A stretch of 64,000 nt of DNA from an uncultured Fluviicola sp. (GTDB taxonomy: Bacteria > Bacteroidota > Bacteroidia > Flavobacteriales_D > Crocinitomicaceae): contig NZ_CABHOL010000021.1 of assembly GCF_902168135.1 (NCBI RefSeq), positions 1 to 64,000 of the forward strand, read 5' to 3'. Below, in pieces: positions 8,647 to 17,508 of the stretch. The first letter of the stretch is position 1, and each line of letters starts with the position of its first letter. The notes beneath the pieces were generated by a model. That model saw nothing but the letters and a program-made list of their open reading frames with translations. It searched no databases and was not told the origin of the DNA. A program made the translations under genes and the position numbers.

Positions 8647-9963
8647 TTATTGTGCTACTACGGACCTACCGATTGAACTGTAATAGAATCCTTTTTCATT
8701 CATTTCTGAAATCTCAAACAAGTTCCTTCCGTCAAAAATAACGGCATCTTTCATCAGCGACTTCATTTTATCAAAATCCGGGTTGCGGAAAACTCCCCAC
8801 TCCGTGCAGATCAGCAAAGCGTCTGCATCCTGCAGTGCCTCGTATTCATTCTGTGTATAGGAAATTTTGTCTCCTATAACTCCTTTCACATTTTCCATTG
8901 CTTCGGGGTCATAAGCCGTAATTTGTGCTCCCGCTTTGGTCAACTCTTCGATCATGTACAATGCCGGTGCTTCACGAATATCATCCGTATCCGGTTTGAA
9001 AGCCAAGCCCCACAAAGCAATCTTCTTACCGGAAAGATCTCCGCGGAAAAAATTCTTCATTTTCGGGAAGAGAATGGTCTTTTGGGATTCGTTTACGGAC
9101 ATAACCGCCTTTAGAATCTCAAAAGAAAACTGGTTTTCAGCTCCGGAGTTATACAAAGCCTGCACATCCTTCGGGAAGCATGATCCCCCGTAACCGATAC
9201 CCGGGAATAAAAAGCGTTTACCGATACGTTCGTCCGAACCGATCCCGATCCGTACCTTATCCACATTGGCACCAACCAATTCACAGAAATTGGCGATCTC
9301 ATTCATGAAGGTAATCTTGGTCGCCAAAAAAGCGTTTGCCGCATATTTTGTCAGCTCTGCAGATTTCTCATCCATGAATATAATCGGGTTCCCCTGTCGA
9401 ACGAAAGGTTTGTACAACTGCTCCATGATTCGCTCGGCACGCTCGGAAGAAGTTCCCAAAACTACGCGGTCAGGTTTCATAAAATCATCTACTGCAAATC
9501 CTTCGCGCAAAAATTCCGGGTTTGAAACCACATCAAAATCCACGGTTGCGTGTTTCGCGATCGCAGCATGCACTTTCTCGGCAGTTCCCACCGGAACCGT
9601 ACTTTTATCTACAATTACTTTATAGTCTTTCAATAGTTTCCCCAACTCATCTGCTACACCCAAAATGTATTTCAGGTCAGCCGAACCATCTTCCCCCGGA
9701 GGTGTCGGCAAAGCCAAAAAGATGATCTCCGCATCTTTAATTCCTTCTTCCAGGTTGGTTGTAAACGACAAGCGGTCGGCCTTAATGTTTCGCTCGAAAA
9801 GCACATCCAGGTGCGGTTCATAGATCGGAACTTCCCCGTTTCGCATCCGCGCTACTTTTTGACTGTCTATATCCACACAGACAACCTGATTCCCTGTTTC
9901 TGCAAAACATGTTCCGGTAACTAAACCGACATAACCGGTTCCAACAATGGTAATTTTTTTCAT
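8647..9963 (-). CDS. ugd: UDP-glucose/UDP-GlcNAc 6-dehydrogenase family (Ugd)
   Basis: 438 residues. N-terminal Rossmann motif [15 protein letters not shown], central [12 protein letters not shown], and catalytic cysteine in [14 protein letters not shown], all diagnostic of the NAD-dependent nucleotide-sugar dehydrogenase family that oxidises the C6 alcohol to a carboxylate in two steps. The neighbouring decarboxylase argues for UDP-glucose to UDP-glucuronate. The flanking WbpE/WbpD-like genes leave open a WbpA-type activity on UDP-GlcNAc. The start ATG lies 3 nt after the aminotransferase stop. Confidence 0.92.
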   Translation of the reverse strand: MKKITIVGTGYVGLVTGTCFAETGNQVVCVDIDSQKVARMRNGEVPIYEPHLDVLFERNIKADRLSFTTNLEEGIKDAEIIFLALPTPPGEDGSADLKYILGVADELGKLLKDYKVIVDKSTVPVGTAEKVHAAIAKHATVDFDVVSNPEFLREGFAVDDFMKPDRVVLGTSSERAERIMEQLYKPFVRQGNPIIFMDEKSAELTKYAANAFLATKITFMNEIANFCELVGANVDKVRIGIGSDERIGKRFLFPGIGYGGSCFPKDVQALYNSGAENQFSFEILKAVMSVNESQKTILFPKMKNFFRGDLSGKKIALWGLAFKPDTDDIREAPALYMIEELTKAGAQITAYDPEAMENVKGVIGDKISYTQNEYEALQDADALLICTEWGVFRNPDFDKMKSLMKDAVIFDGRNLFEISEMNEKGFYYSSIGRSVVAQ

Positions 9964-9966
9964 GAT

Positions 9967-11100
9967 TTAGTGTGCATTTACGAAATTGAGAATTTCAGAA
10001 CAAATGAAGCTCTGTTGTTCTTCCGTCATTTCAGTATGGATTGGGAAAGATATCACGTGTTTCGTTAATTCTTCTGTTACAGGCAGGTCCAGATCTCCCA
10101 GGTTGAAAGATGCGAACATTCCCTGTTTGTGTGCCGGAGCCGGGTAATAGATCATCGAAGGAATATCTTTTGAAGCCAGGTATTCCTGTAAAGCATTTCT
10201 ATCTACACCTTTCAACTGAACGGTATACTGATGGAATACATGTTTGGATTTACCATCGCGGTGCGGAGTTTGGATCTTATCGGAAGCTCCCAGAACACGG
10301 TCGTAATAATCGGCAACTTTTATTCTTGCAGCCACATATTCGTCCAGCTTCGGAAGTTTTACATTTAAAACTGCTGCCTGAACTGCATCCAGCCTGGAAT
10401 TACATCCGACTACATCGTGCTGGTATTTTACTTTCTGTCCGTGATTCGCAACCATTCGCAGTTGTTCTGCCAATGCATCATCATTGGTGAAAATAGCACC
10501 GCCATCTCCATAACAACCCAAATTCTTGGATGGGAAAAAGCTGGTACAGCCGATGTCTCCGATCGTTCCTAATTTTTTTGTCTCACCATTTCCAGAATAG
10601 TAATCCGATCCGATCCCCTGCGCATTGTCTTCGATCACGAACAAGCTGTGCTTTTGTGCGATTTCCATGATTGCATCCATATCGCAAGCCTGACCGTATA
10701 AATGAACCGGAACAATCGCCTTTGTTTTGGAAGTAATTGCCGCTTCGATCTTTGATGGATCAATGCAGAAAGTCTTCGGGTCTACATCCACGAAAACCGG
10801 TGTCAAACCAAGTAAAGCGATCACCTCCGTTGTTGCAATATAAGTAAATGAAGGAGTAATGACCTCATCTCCGGGCTTCAGTCCCAGGGCCATCATGGCA
10901 ATCTGCAAAGCATCCGTACCATTTGCACAAGGTATCACGTGCTTCACATTCAAATACGATTCCAATGATTTTTGAAAACGCTGAACAACCGGTCCGCCAA
11001 TAAAAACAGACGAATCTAAAACTTCCTGTATTGCAGAATCAATTTCGGATTTTATTGCCTGGTACTGAGTCGCCAGGTCCACCATTTGAATTTTTTTCAC
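9967..11100 (-). CDS. DegT/DnrJ/EryC1-type sugar aminotransferase, WbpE-like
   Basis: 377-residue PLP enzyme. PLP-binding landmarks: CANGTDALQIAMMALG near residue 60, IEDNAQG, and the lysine loop CTSFFPSKNLGCYGDGG whose K forms the Schiff base. The wording of this loop and of PGDEVITPSFTYIATTE matches my memory of WbpE of Pseudomonas, which makes the 3-amino group of UDP-GlcNAc(3NH2)A using glutamate. The WbpD-like acetyltransferase at the end of this operon would be the next enzyme. No WbpB-type oxidase is present in the window. First gene of the four-gene nucleotide-sugar cluster. Confidence 0.9.
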   Translation of the reverse strand: MKKIQMVDLATQYQAIKSEIDSAIQEVLDSSVFIGGPVVQRFQKSLESYLNVKHVIPCANGTDALQIAMMALGLKPGDEVITPSFTYIATTEVIALLGLTPVFVDVDPKTFCIDPSKIEAAITSKTKAIVPVHLYGQACDMDAIMEIAQKHSLFVIEDNAQGIGSDYYSGNGETKKLGTIGDIGCTSFFPSKNLGCYGDGGAIFTNDDALAEQLRMVANHGQKVKYQHDVVGCNSRLDAVQAAVLNVKLPKLDEYVAARIKVADYYDRVLGASDKIQTPHRDGKSKHVFHQYTVQLKGVDRNALQEYLASKDIPSMIYYPAPAHKQGMFASFNLGDLDLPVTEELTKHVISFPIHTEMTEEQQSFICSEILNFVNAH

Positions 11101-11172
11101 GTGCTTAATCTATGGAGATTACTTAAAACTATTCTATTCCTACAAAATTAATAAAAGCGGTGAATTAATTGG

Positions 11173-11252
11173 AAACACATGGATACATAGTTCACATAGA
11201 ACATTTGTGTCAGTTTTATAAACTATGTGATCTATTGTGTCCTATGTGGTTT
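11173..11252. repeat. Intergenic inverted-repeat element built of CACATAG words
   Basis: Left arm around AACACATGGATACATAG plus TTCACATAGAAC (11173-11202) and right arm AACTATGTGATCTATTG plus TGTCCTATGTGGTTT (11221-11252) are imperfect reverse complements. The word CACATAG or its complement CTATGTG occurs several times. It lies between two minus-strand genes (PBP4 and the aminotransferase). Confidence 0.65.
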
Positions 11253-11266
11253 ACTATTTGAGTATC

Positions 11267-12748
11267 TTACTCGGAAAGCACCATCGCATTAAACACCTTT
11301 TCCATTTGTCCCACCGCATATTCGGAAGAAGAGTTGAAATTATTGATGATCAATGAAAAACAGATCTTTTTCCCGGATTTGGTTTCCGCGTAACCTGCAT
11401 ATGCTTTAATGCGCTTCATCGTCCCGCTTTTTGCATGGATCTTCCCCTCTCCCGGCTGGTTCTTGCAAACCGAGGAAAGTGTTCCGGAAACTCCGGCAAC
11501 CGGTAATGTGGCATAAAAAGCATCAAATTCTTTCGCTGTTGACATGTATTTGAGCATCTCGCAAAAATGGTTTGCCGAAATAGCATTGCTTCTCGATAAA
11601 CCGGAACCGTCGGTGATATAAAGTCCGATGGTGTTGATCTTTCCCGACCAGTAATTCATCATGCGTGCAATACTGTTGTCTATAGAACCATTCCCGGAAG
11701 TTCCGTAGCCCACCCAGCACAACACTTCTTCTGCGAAGAGGTTCACGGATTTCATATTCGTCCACCAGGCAATGGAATTCAAAGTTTTTCCTTTGTAAGT
11801 AAAGAATAATTTCATGGCTGCATAGCGCGTACTTGCCGAGGTGATGCTTAAATTTCGTGCGGCAAGCGCGGGATTTTTGACCTCAATTCCTTTTGCTTTT
11901 AAAACCCTGGTGAATTCCTGTGAGAAAGTCAACTCAGGATCAGGCAGACTTCCTTTTACGGTAAATCTTCCCAAACCGGCTCCAAGTGTTCCCGTCCCGA
12001 AACGGTCCATCGAATAGGGAGCACCATAGATGTAGGAATTATCTCCTGATCCACCGGTTTGAACGTAATTGGCGTATTTCAATCCTTCCACAACCGGAGT
12101 GGTTCCCAAAAAGGTGGTTTTTGTACCGCTTTTAGCTCCTACCTGGAAATGGTAGCGCAGCATATTATCGTAAATCGGCAGACCGGAAGCACCGGCACCG
12201 TAATAGTTCCCCATGTCACCCCAATTCCAACCGTCAGGAGCGCCTTCGTAGCCAAATTCGGAAGCATCCGCTACAATGGCACCATTGATCTTTTTGATTC
12301 CCAGTTTCACAAGTGTATCTACCCATTTTTCCATGAATTCGTCTTCTCTTCCCTCTCCGTTGTAATAGCGGCTTCCGAGTGCAACATCTCCACCTCCCCT
12401 GATCCAAAGATTCCCGTTCAAAACACCTTCTTCGGTTAGTTCTCCGTCCAGGTAAATCCGTGTTTGCGGTGCGTAATTCTTTCCTAATAATTGAAAAGCC
12501 GTAGCTGTTGAAAATAATTTGGTGGTAGAAGCCGGCGGAAGTGCCAGGGAAGGATTTTTGGCAGCCAGCACCTGACCTGTAGCACAATCCATTGCTTCGA
12601 AACTAATGGATGCATTCGCAAAATAAGCATTGGAGGAAAAGGCATCAATCGCGGTCTGAATTGAATTTTGCGAAAAACTAAAACTTCCGGCAAAAAGAAC
12701 AACAAATCCAGGCAAAAAAATGCGTGATATCAATTTGAAATGAATCAT
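11267..12748 (-). CDS. dacB: D-alanyl-D-alanine carboxypeptidase/endopeptidase, PBP4 type (peptidase S13)
   Basis: 493 residues from the ATG that opens the signal peptide MIHFKLISRIFLPGFVVLFAG. The three penicillin-binding motifs are present in order: SxxK as PASTTKLFS (near residue 75), SxN as GLSRSNAIS, and KTG-type as HAKSGTMK, where KSG replaces KTG as in many S13 enzymes. A large insertion domain between the first two motifs is typical of PBP4. It should trim or cleave D-Ala cross-bridges of peptidoglycan in the periplasm. It is transcribed toward the sugar genes but separated by 166 bp with an inverted-repeat element, so cotranscription is uncertain. Confidence 0.92.
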   Translation of the reverse strand: MIHFKLISRIFLPGFVVLFAGSFSFSQNSIQTAIDAFSSNAYFANASISFEAMDCATGQVLAAKNPSLALPPASTTKLFSTATAFQLLGKNYAPQTRIYLDGELTEEGVLNGNLWIRGGGDVALGSRYYNGEGREDEFMEKWVDTLVKLGIKKINGAIVADASEFGYEGAPDGWNWGDMGNYYGAGASGLPIYDNMLRYHFQVGAKSGTKTTFLGTTPVVEGLKYANYVQTGGSGDNSYIYGAPYSMDRFGTGTLGAGLGRFTVKGSLPDPELTFSQEFTRVLKAKGIEVKNPALAARNLSITSASTRYAAMKLFFTYKGKTLNSIAWWTNMKSVNLFAEEVLCWVGYGTSGNGSIDNSIARMMNYWSGKINTIGLYITDGSGLSRSNAISANHFCEMLKYMSTAKEFDAFYATLPVAGVSGTLSSVCKNQPGEGKIHAKSGTMKRIKAYAGYAETKSGKKICFSLIINNFNSSSEYAVGQMEKVFNAMVLSE

Positions 12749-13058
12749 AACGTAAAGTTCTGGTTTATCGGCATGCAAAATTTCTGCCACTTAAAAACTT
12801 TTGAACAGTTCAATTAGGAAAGTTTCCATTTCGCGGGTTCCGATTATCATTTTACAAAACTTTTAGTAAGATATTCCGTACTTTTGGACTGATTCAATTG
12901 AGAATTGAAAAGAGTCAAGACATTTAGAGACAAGGGTCACGACTGAGAAATAATATTTTGAATAGAAGTCCGAGCTGAAAAGCTAAAAACGGTGATTTCT
13001 GTCCTGACTCTCAAAATCTTGCCTCTTGACTCTAGTAACTTTAAACTTTCAGGAATTA
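12749..13058. other. Divergent spacer between dacB and the polysaccharide cluster
   Basis: 310 bp with no ORF or RNA gene. It must hold promoters for dacB (-) and the glycosyltransferase (+). A TAACTTTA sequence just before the GT start is close to the TAnnTTTG box, and AGGA at 13051 is a reasonable ribosome site. The right half carries an inverted-repeat element listed separately. Confidence 0.5.
12911..13033. repeat. Intergenic element with AGAGTCAAGA inverted words
   Basis: AGAGTCAAGA at 12911-12920 and its exact complement TCTTGACTCT at 13024-13033 bracket further related words (GAGACAAGGGTCACGACTGAG; CTGTCCTGACTCTC). Confidence 0.6.
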
Positions 13059-14237
13059 ATGCCAAAAGTGCTCCGAATCATTAATCGATTCAATATTGGT
13101 GGACCGACTTACAATGCTGCTTTCTTAACGAAATTCATCTCGGAAGATTACGAGACTTTATTGGTTGGAGGTTTACCCGAGCAGGACGAATCGGATTCCC
13201 TGCACATTTTGGAAGATTACGGGGTAAAGCCTTTGTTAATCCCGGAAATGAAACGCATTCCCAATTTTAAATCGGATCGGGAGGCGTACCGCAAGATCAA
13301 ACAGATCATTGAAGAATTCCAGCCCGACATTGTACACACACATGCAGCAAAGGCCGGAGCGCTTGGCAGAAAAGCAGCAAAAGCCTGCGGCGTTCCTGTA
13401 ATCGTACATACATTTCACGGCCATGTCTTCCACTCCTATTTCGGAAAGGCAAAAACGCTGCTGTACAAAATCATCGAACGAAGGTTGGCGAAAATTTCTA
13501 CCGGGATTATTGCTATCAGTCCCATTCAAAAAGAAGAACTGAGTTCCGTTCACAGCATTTGCAGTCCGGATAAAATAAAAGTCATTCCATTGGGTTTCGA
13601 TCTTCTGAAATTCCGGGAGAACCTGGCTGAAAAAAGAGCGACAACCCGCCAAAATTGGAACCTGAAGGAAGATGAAGTTGCGGTAGCAATCGTAGGGAGA
13701 TTGGCTCCTATTAAAAATCACGGACTCTTTTTAGATGCCGTTGCGTTATTGGCTGAAAAAGGCGTTCGGGCCAGGTACTTCATTGTTGGTGACGGACAGG
13801 AAAAACCGATGATTGAAAAGCGCGTAAAAGAACTGCAGGATCAATATGGTTTGAAGATTGAGTTAACGAGCTGGATAAAAGACATTGCCACTTTTAATGC
13901 CGGAATGGATATTATTTGTTTGAGCTCGGACAATGAAGGAACGCCCGTAAGTTTAATAGAAGCCCAGGCGAGTGGAGTTCCGGTCATAGCAACAGATGTA
14001 GGCGGTGTAAAAGATATTTTGGACGAGGAAAATACCGGCTTTGTTGTTCCTAAAAAAGATCCGGATGCATTCGGCAAAAAACTGCAGCTCCTGATCGAAA
14101 ACAAAGAAATTCGCACGAAAATGTCACAAAATGGCTGGAACTTCGTAAGAGATAAATTCCATTACACTACTTTGGTGAAAAACATGGAAAATTATTATGC
14201 TGAACTCATTGAAAAGACTAGAAAAAATGCGAAATAA
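13059..14237 (+). CDS. Glycosyltransferase family 4 (GT-B fold)
   Basis: 392 residues from the ATG at 13059, preceded by AGGA; an upstream in-frame start would lack a ribosome site. GT4 landmarks: N-terminal INRFNIGGPTYNAAFLT donor/acceptor loop, DIVHTHAAKAGALGR, central VGRLAPIKNH and the EX7E-type segment DNEGTPVSLIEAQASGVPVIATDVGG. No membrane segment. It transfers a sugar from a nucleotide donor onto a lipid-linked glycan at the inner membrane; the exact sugar cannot be deduced. It overlaps the export lipoprotein gene by 11 nt, which ties it to exopolysaccharide or O-antigen assembly. Confidence 0.92.
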   Translation: MPKVLRIINRFNIGGPTYNAAFLTKFISEDYETLLVGGLPEQDESDSLHILEDYGVKPLLIPEMKRIPNFKSDREAYRKIKQIIEEFQPDIVHTHAAKAGALGRKAAKACGVPVIVHTFHGHVFHSYFGKAKTLLYKIIERRLAKISTGIIAISPIQKEELSSVHSICSPDKIKVIPLGFDLLKFRENLAEKRATTRQNWNLKEDEVAVAIVGRLAPIKNHGLFLDAVALLAEKGVRARYFIVGDGQEKPMIEKRVKELQDQYGLKIELTSWIKDIATFNAGMDIICLSSDNEGTPVSLIEAQASGVPVIATDVGGVKDILDEENTGFVVPKKDPDAFGKKLQLLIENKEIRTKMSQNGWNFVRDKFHYTTLVKNMENYYAELIEKTRKNAK

Positions 14238-14997
14238 AGGCTTGTTATTTTCCTTATTGACGGGTTTATTCCTGGTTCAATCCTGCGGGATCAACAGCAA
14301 CCTCATGTTCCGAACTCCCAAAGGAGTCAACGAAGTAAGAGACAGCATTCCTTTAAAACCTGCTGAAGAATACAAAATTGCAAGAGACGATAAATTCACA
14401 TTCATGCTTTATACGAATGAAGGAGAACGAATTGTGAATGAAATGGCAGGGATGAATAAGGACGCAAGCCCAAAAACAGAAATCGAGTATGTAGTGAGGC
14501 CCGATGGAAAAGCAGACCTTCCCATTCTCGGGTCTACTCCGATTGCCGGATTTACCGTCAAGCAATGCGAAGATACACTTGCCAAATTGTTCGAGCAGAA
14601 AAATGGTTACAACAAACCATTCGTACAGGTAAAACTCACCAACCAGCGCGTCATTGTATTTCCCGGAAACGGAAGTGCGGCAAAGGTTGTTCCGCTCGAA
14701 AACAATAACACGACTCTCATGGAAGCAATTGCACTGGCAGGCGGGATTGCCGAACGGGGAAAAGCCAGCAAGATCAAAATCATGCGGGTAGTAAACAACG
14801 TCCGGACCATGTATGTTGTCGACCTTTCGAAAATTGAGAACCTGCAATATGCCGATATGATTATCCAGGCTAATGATTATATTTATATTGAACCGAAAGA
14901 GCAGATCGGGCAGGAAACCTTAAAAGTGGCGGCCCCGATTATTTCCCTGGTATCAAGTGCACTTGTTATCATTACTGTTTTCTCAACACTGAAATAA
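14227..14997 (+). CDS. Outer-membrane polysaccharide export lipoprotein (Wza-like)
   Basis: 256 residues. ATG at 14227 gives signal peptide MRNKGLLFSLLTGLFLVQSC with lipobox VQSC. A polysaccharide-export (PES) domain follows (EEYKIARDDKFTFMLYTNEG ... YVVRPDGKADLPILG) and then an SLBB-like domain (VIVFPGNGSAAKVVPL, TTLMEAIALAGGIAERGKASKIKIMR). A hydrophobic C-terminal helix (APIISLVSSALVIITVFST) is the expected outer-membrane segment. It should form the outer-membrane channel paired with the Wzc-like protein encoded one base downstream. Confidence 0.9.
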   Translation: MRNKGLLFSLLTGLFLVQSCGINSNLMFRTPKGVNEVRDSIPLKPAEEYKIARDDKFTFMLYTNEGERIVNEMAGMNKDASPKTEIEYVVRPDGKADLPILGSTPIAGFTVKQCEDTLAKLFEQKNGYNKPFVQVKLTNQRVIVFPGNGSAAKVVPLENNNTTLMEAIALAGGIAERGKASKIKIMRVVNNVRTMYVVDLSKIENLQYADMIIQANDYIYIEPKEQIGQETLKVAAPIISLVSSALVIITVFSTLK

Positions 14998-14998
14998 C

Positions 14999-17362
14999 GT
15001 GAATAGTCCAAACACCTCCATATTTATCAATAAAGATTACAATCCCATCATTGTGAGCGTAATCCTTCGCCGCTATTGGTGGTGGGTATTGCTATTGATA
15101 CTTTTTTTCCTTTGCATTGCATTTGTTTACCTGAGATATACCAAGCCGATATATGATTCGAGTATGATCATACAATTGGTGGAAAAAGACCAGGCTAAGG
15201 AATTACTCGAAATCGATAATATCAATAAGAACGATGACATTTCATCCGAAATAGAATTACTCCGGTCACAATTGCTTTTCGAAATGGCTATTTCAAAAAT
15301 GAATATGAACGTTTCGATCTTTGCGGAAGGGAAAATCCTTACCGAAGAAAAATACCATCAGAGTACGTTCACCATTCTTCCGTATGCGCTTCGCGACAGC
15401 AGTTTGTGTGATGTTCCGGTTGAAGTGGAAACGATCGACAATCACCGGGTGAAGCTCAGCTATATGGCAAATGGGAAAATGTATTCAAAAACTTCCGATA
15501 TCAATAAAACCATCCGTACCAAACATTTTGACATCGCATTCAAAGTAGAGAACTGGGACGTACTAAAGCAGGATGATGAGGCAAACAGGCTTTATTTCAT
15601 TTTCAATAACCAAAAATCACTTACTTCCCGCCTGATAGCAAACCTGGAGGTGAATCCGGTTGATGTGAATGCTAAGACGATTGAACTCCGGTATAGTGGA
15701 AATAATCCGGATATGTGCAAAGATATCATTCAATCCGTAGCCACTACTTTCTTCAATTTCGATGAGGAAATGAAGCGAAAGAGTGCCGATAACATCCTTT
15801 CATTTATCCAACTGCAATTAGACTCCATTTCAGAAGAATTAAAAGATTCCAAAGACAGTCTCACTGATTTCCAGCGGAAAACGGGTTTAACGGACCCTGA
15901 AAACTCGGGGAGTTCCCTTTCTGAAAATATGGACAAATTCCAGGACATGCTTTTCGAACTGGAAAATGAACTTGCAACGCTGAAAATGGTGAATTCCAAA
16001 TTAAAATCGGAACCCAACCGCCTGGATATTTACAGGCTTATTCCCGAAATGCTGGGAAAAAGTTTCGAGCAGTCACTAACAAAACAAATCTCGGACCTGA
16101 ATACTTTATTGGAACGTAAGGAAGAATTGCTGACCAATGTCTCCGAAAATAACTCGGAACTTAAAATCCTGAACTCACGAATTCAGTCGAAGGTTCAATC
16201 AATCCGCAGAAGCGTGGAAGTTATCCAGGAGCGCATTCGTTCACAGGTAAATACGATCAATGGGAAAATCGGAGCGATAGAAGGTGAATACCTGAAGCTT
16301 CCTCAAAAGAAAATGGAATACAACCGTTTAAAATCGCTCCGGGACCTGAATGAAAAATACTATACGCTTTTAACTGAGAAAAAAGTCATGTATTCCATTT
16401 CCAACGCCGGGTATACTTCCAGCAACCGGGTACTGAACGATGCTTCTTTAAATACCGACCCGGTTAGTCCGAACAGAAAACTCGTTTATGCCAGCTTCAC
16501 ATTCATCGGATTTATCTTCGGATTTGCCTTGTTGTTCTTCAAGTACATTACCTTCAATGAGATCAATACGATCGAAGATTTGAAACAGCTGCTTCCCGAC
16601 AAAATAACGATCCTTGGGAATATTCCGCAGTTAAAGGAAAACTCAGAGTTCAGCCAGTTGATGATCCACAACAGCCCGAAATCCATTTTGGCGGAATCGA
16701 TGCGAAATATTCGTACGAACCTCAGTTTTGTAAATTCGAACGCCCGGGTAATTGCCATTTCCTCTTCGATCTCCGGAGAAGGAAAAACATTTGTAGCTCT
16801 CAACCTGGCTGGAATTATTGCACTTTCAGGTAAGAAAACCATTGTTATCGACCTGGATCTCAGAAAACCAAAAGTCCATTTGGGACTGAACGTGGCAAAT
16901 GACAAAGGGATCAGCAACCTGATCATCAAGCAGGCTGTATTGGAAGAATGTATCCGTCAGTCGGAAATTGAGAACCTCGACTTTATCAGTGCGGGGCCAA
17001 TTCCTCCGAATCCGTCCGAGCTAATATTAAGCGATTCATTCTTTGAGATCCTGGAAGCCTTGAAATCAAGATACGATGTCGTAATTATTGACAATCCACC
17101 GGTTGGTTTGGTTACGGATGGCGTACAGATACTGGCTAAGTCAGATGTTCCGATCTATATATTCAAAGCGCATTATTCAAAGCGTATCTTTGCAGGACGG
17201 GTACGTGAATTGTTTGAGATGAACCAGATAACACATTTGAATATCATCCTGAATGGTACGAAAGCATTTAAGGGGAAATATGGTTATGGATATGGTTATG
17301 GCTACGGCTATGGGCATGGCTATTATGAGGAAGAGGATAAGAAAAAGAAGAAGAATCAGTGA
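14999..17362 (+). CDS. Polysaccharide co-polymerase and tyrosine autokinase (Wzc-like)
   Basis: 787 residues, GTG start one base after the preceding stop; no other start precedes the first membrane helix (WWWVLLLILFFLCIAFVYL). Wzz domain with long periplasmic coiled coil (residues about 60-480), second helix near 495-515 (VYASFTFIGFIFGFALLFF), then a BY-kinase domain: Walker A SSSISGEGKTFVALNLAG (about residue 595), Walker A' IVIDLDLRKPK, and Walker B VVIIDNPPVG. The C-terminus is a tyrosine cluster (YGYGYGYGYGYGHGYY) followed by acidic and lysine runs. It controls chain length and export through cycles of phosphorylation. No cognate low-molecular-weight phosphatase is present in the window. 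Confidence 0.93.
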   Translation: MNSPNTSIFINKDYNPIIVSVILRRYWWWVLLLILFFLCIAFVYLRYTKPIYDSSMIIQLVEKDQAKELLEIDNINKNDDISSEIELLRSQLLFEMAISKMNMNVSIFAEGKILTEEKYHQSTFTILPYALRDSSLCDVPVEVETIDNHRVKLSYMANGKMYSKTSDINKTIRTKHFDIAFKVENWDVLKQDDEANRLYFIFNNQKSLTSRLIANLEVNPVDVNAKTIELRYSGNNPDMCKDIIQSVATTFFNFDEEMKRKSADNILSFIQLQLDSISEELKDSKDSLTDFQRKTGLTDPENSGSSLSENMDKFQDMLFELENELATLKMVNSKLKSEPNRLDIYRLIPEMLGKSFEQSLTKQISDLNTLLERKEELLTNVSENNSELKILNSRIQSKVQSIRRSVEVIQERIRSQVNTINGKIGAIEGEYLKLPQKKMEYNRLKSLRDLNEKYYTLLTEKKVMYSISNAGYTSSNRVLNDASLNTDPVSPNRKLVYASFTFIGFIFGFALLFFKYITFNEINTIEDLKQLLPDKITILGNIPQLKENSEFSQLMIHNSPKSILAESMRNIRTNLSFVNSNARVIAISSSISGEGKTFVALNLAGIIALSGKKTIVIDLDLRKPKVHLGLNVANDKGISNLIIKQAVLEECIRQSEIENLDFISAGPIPPNPSELILSDSFFEILEALKSRYDVVIIDNPPVGLVTDGVQILAKSDVPIYIFKAHYSKRIFAGRVRELFEMNQITHLNIILNGTKAFKGKYGYGYGYGYGYGHGYYEEEDKKKKKNQ

Positions 17363-17370
17363 TAGCTGAT

Positions 17371-17468
17371 GAAGACTGAGGCTCCGTCCCACAAGACGGA
17401 AAAGCCGATGGAAGCGATAGTCTGCCGCAGCAGAAAGACTGAAGCTCCTTCCGTCAACTGACGGAAGG
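17371..17468 (+). repeat. Cluster of three hairpins with a degenerate direct repeat
   Basis: In the 146-bp gap after the Wzc gene: CCGTC/GACGG (17384-17399), TCTGC/GCAGA (17421-17434) and the perfect 9-bp stem CCTTCCGTC-AACT-GACGGAAGG (17447-17468). GAAGACTGAGGCTCC (17371) and AAAGACTGAAGCTCC (17434) are direct repeats placed before the first and third hairpins. Confidence 0.65.
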
Positions 17469-17508
17469 ATAAGCTGAAGGAAAAGAAGAATTAAAATTTG
17501 AAAATTAA

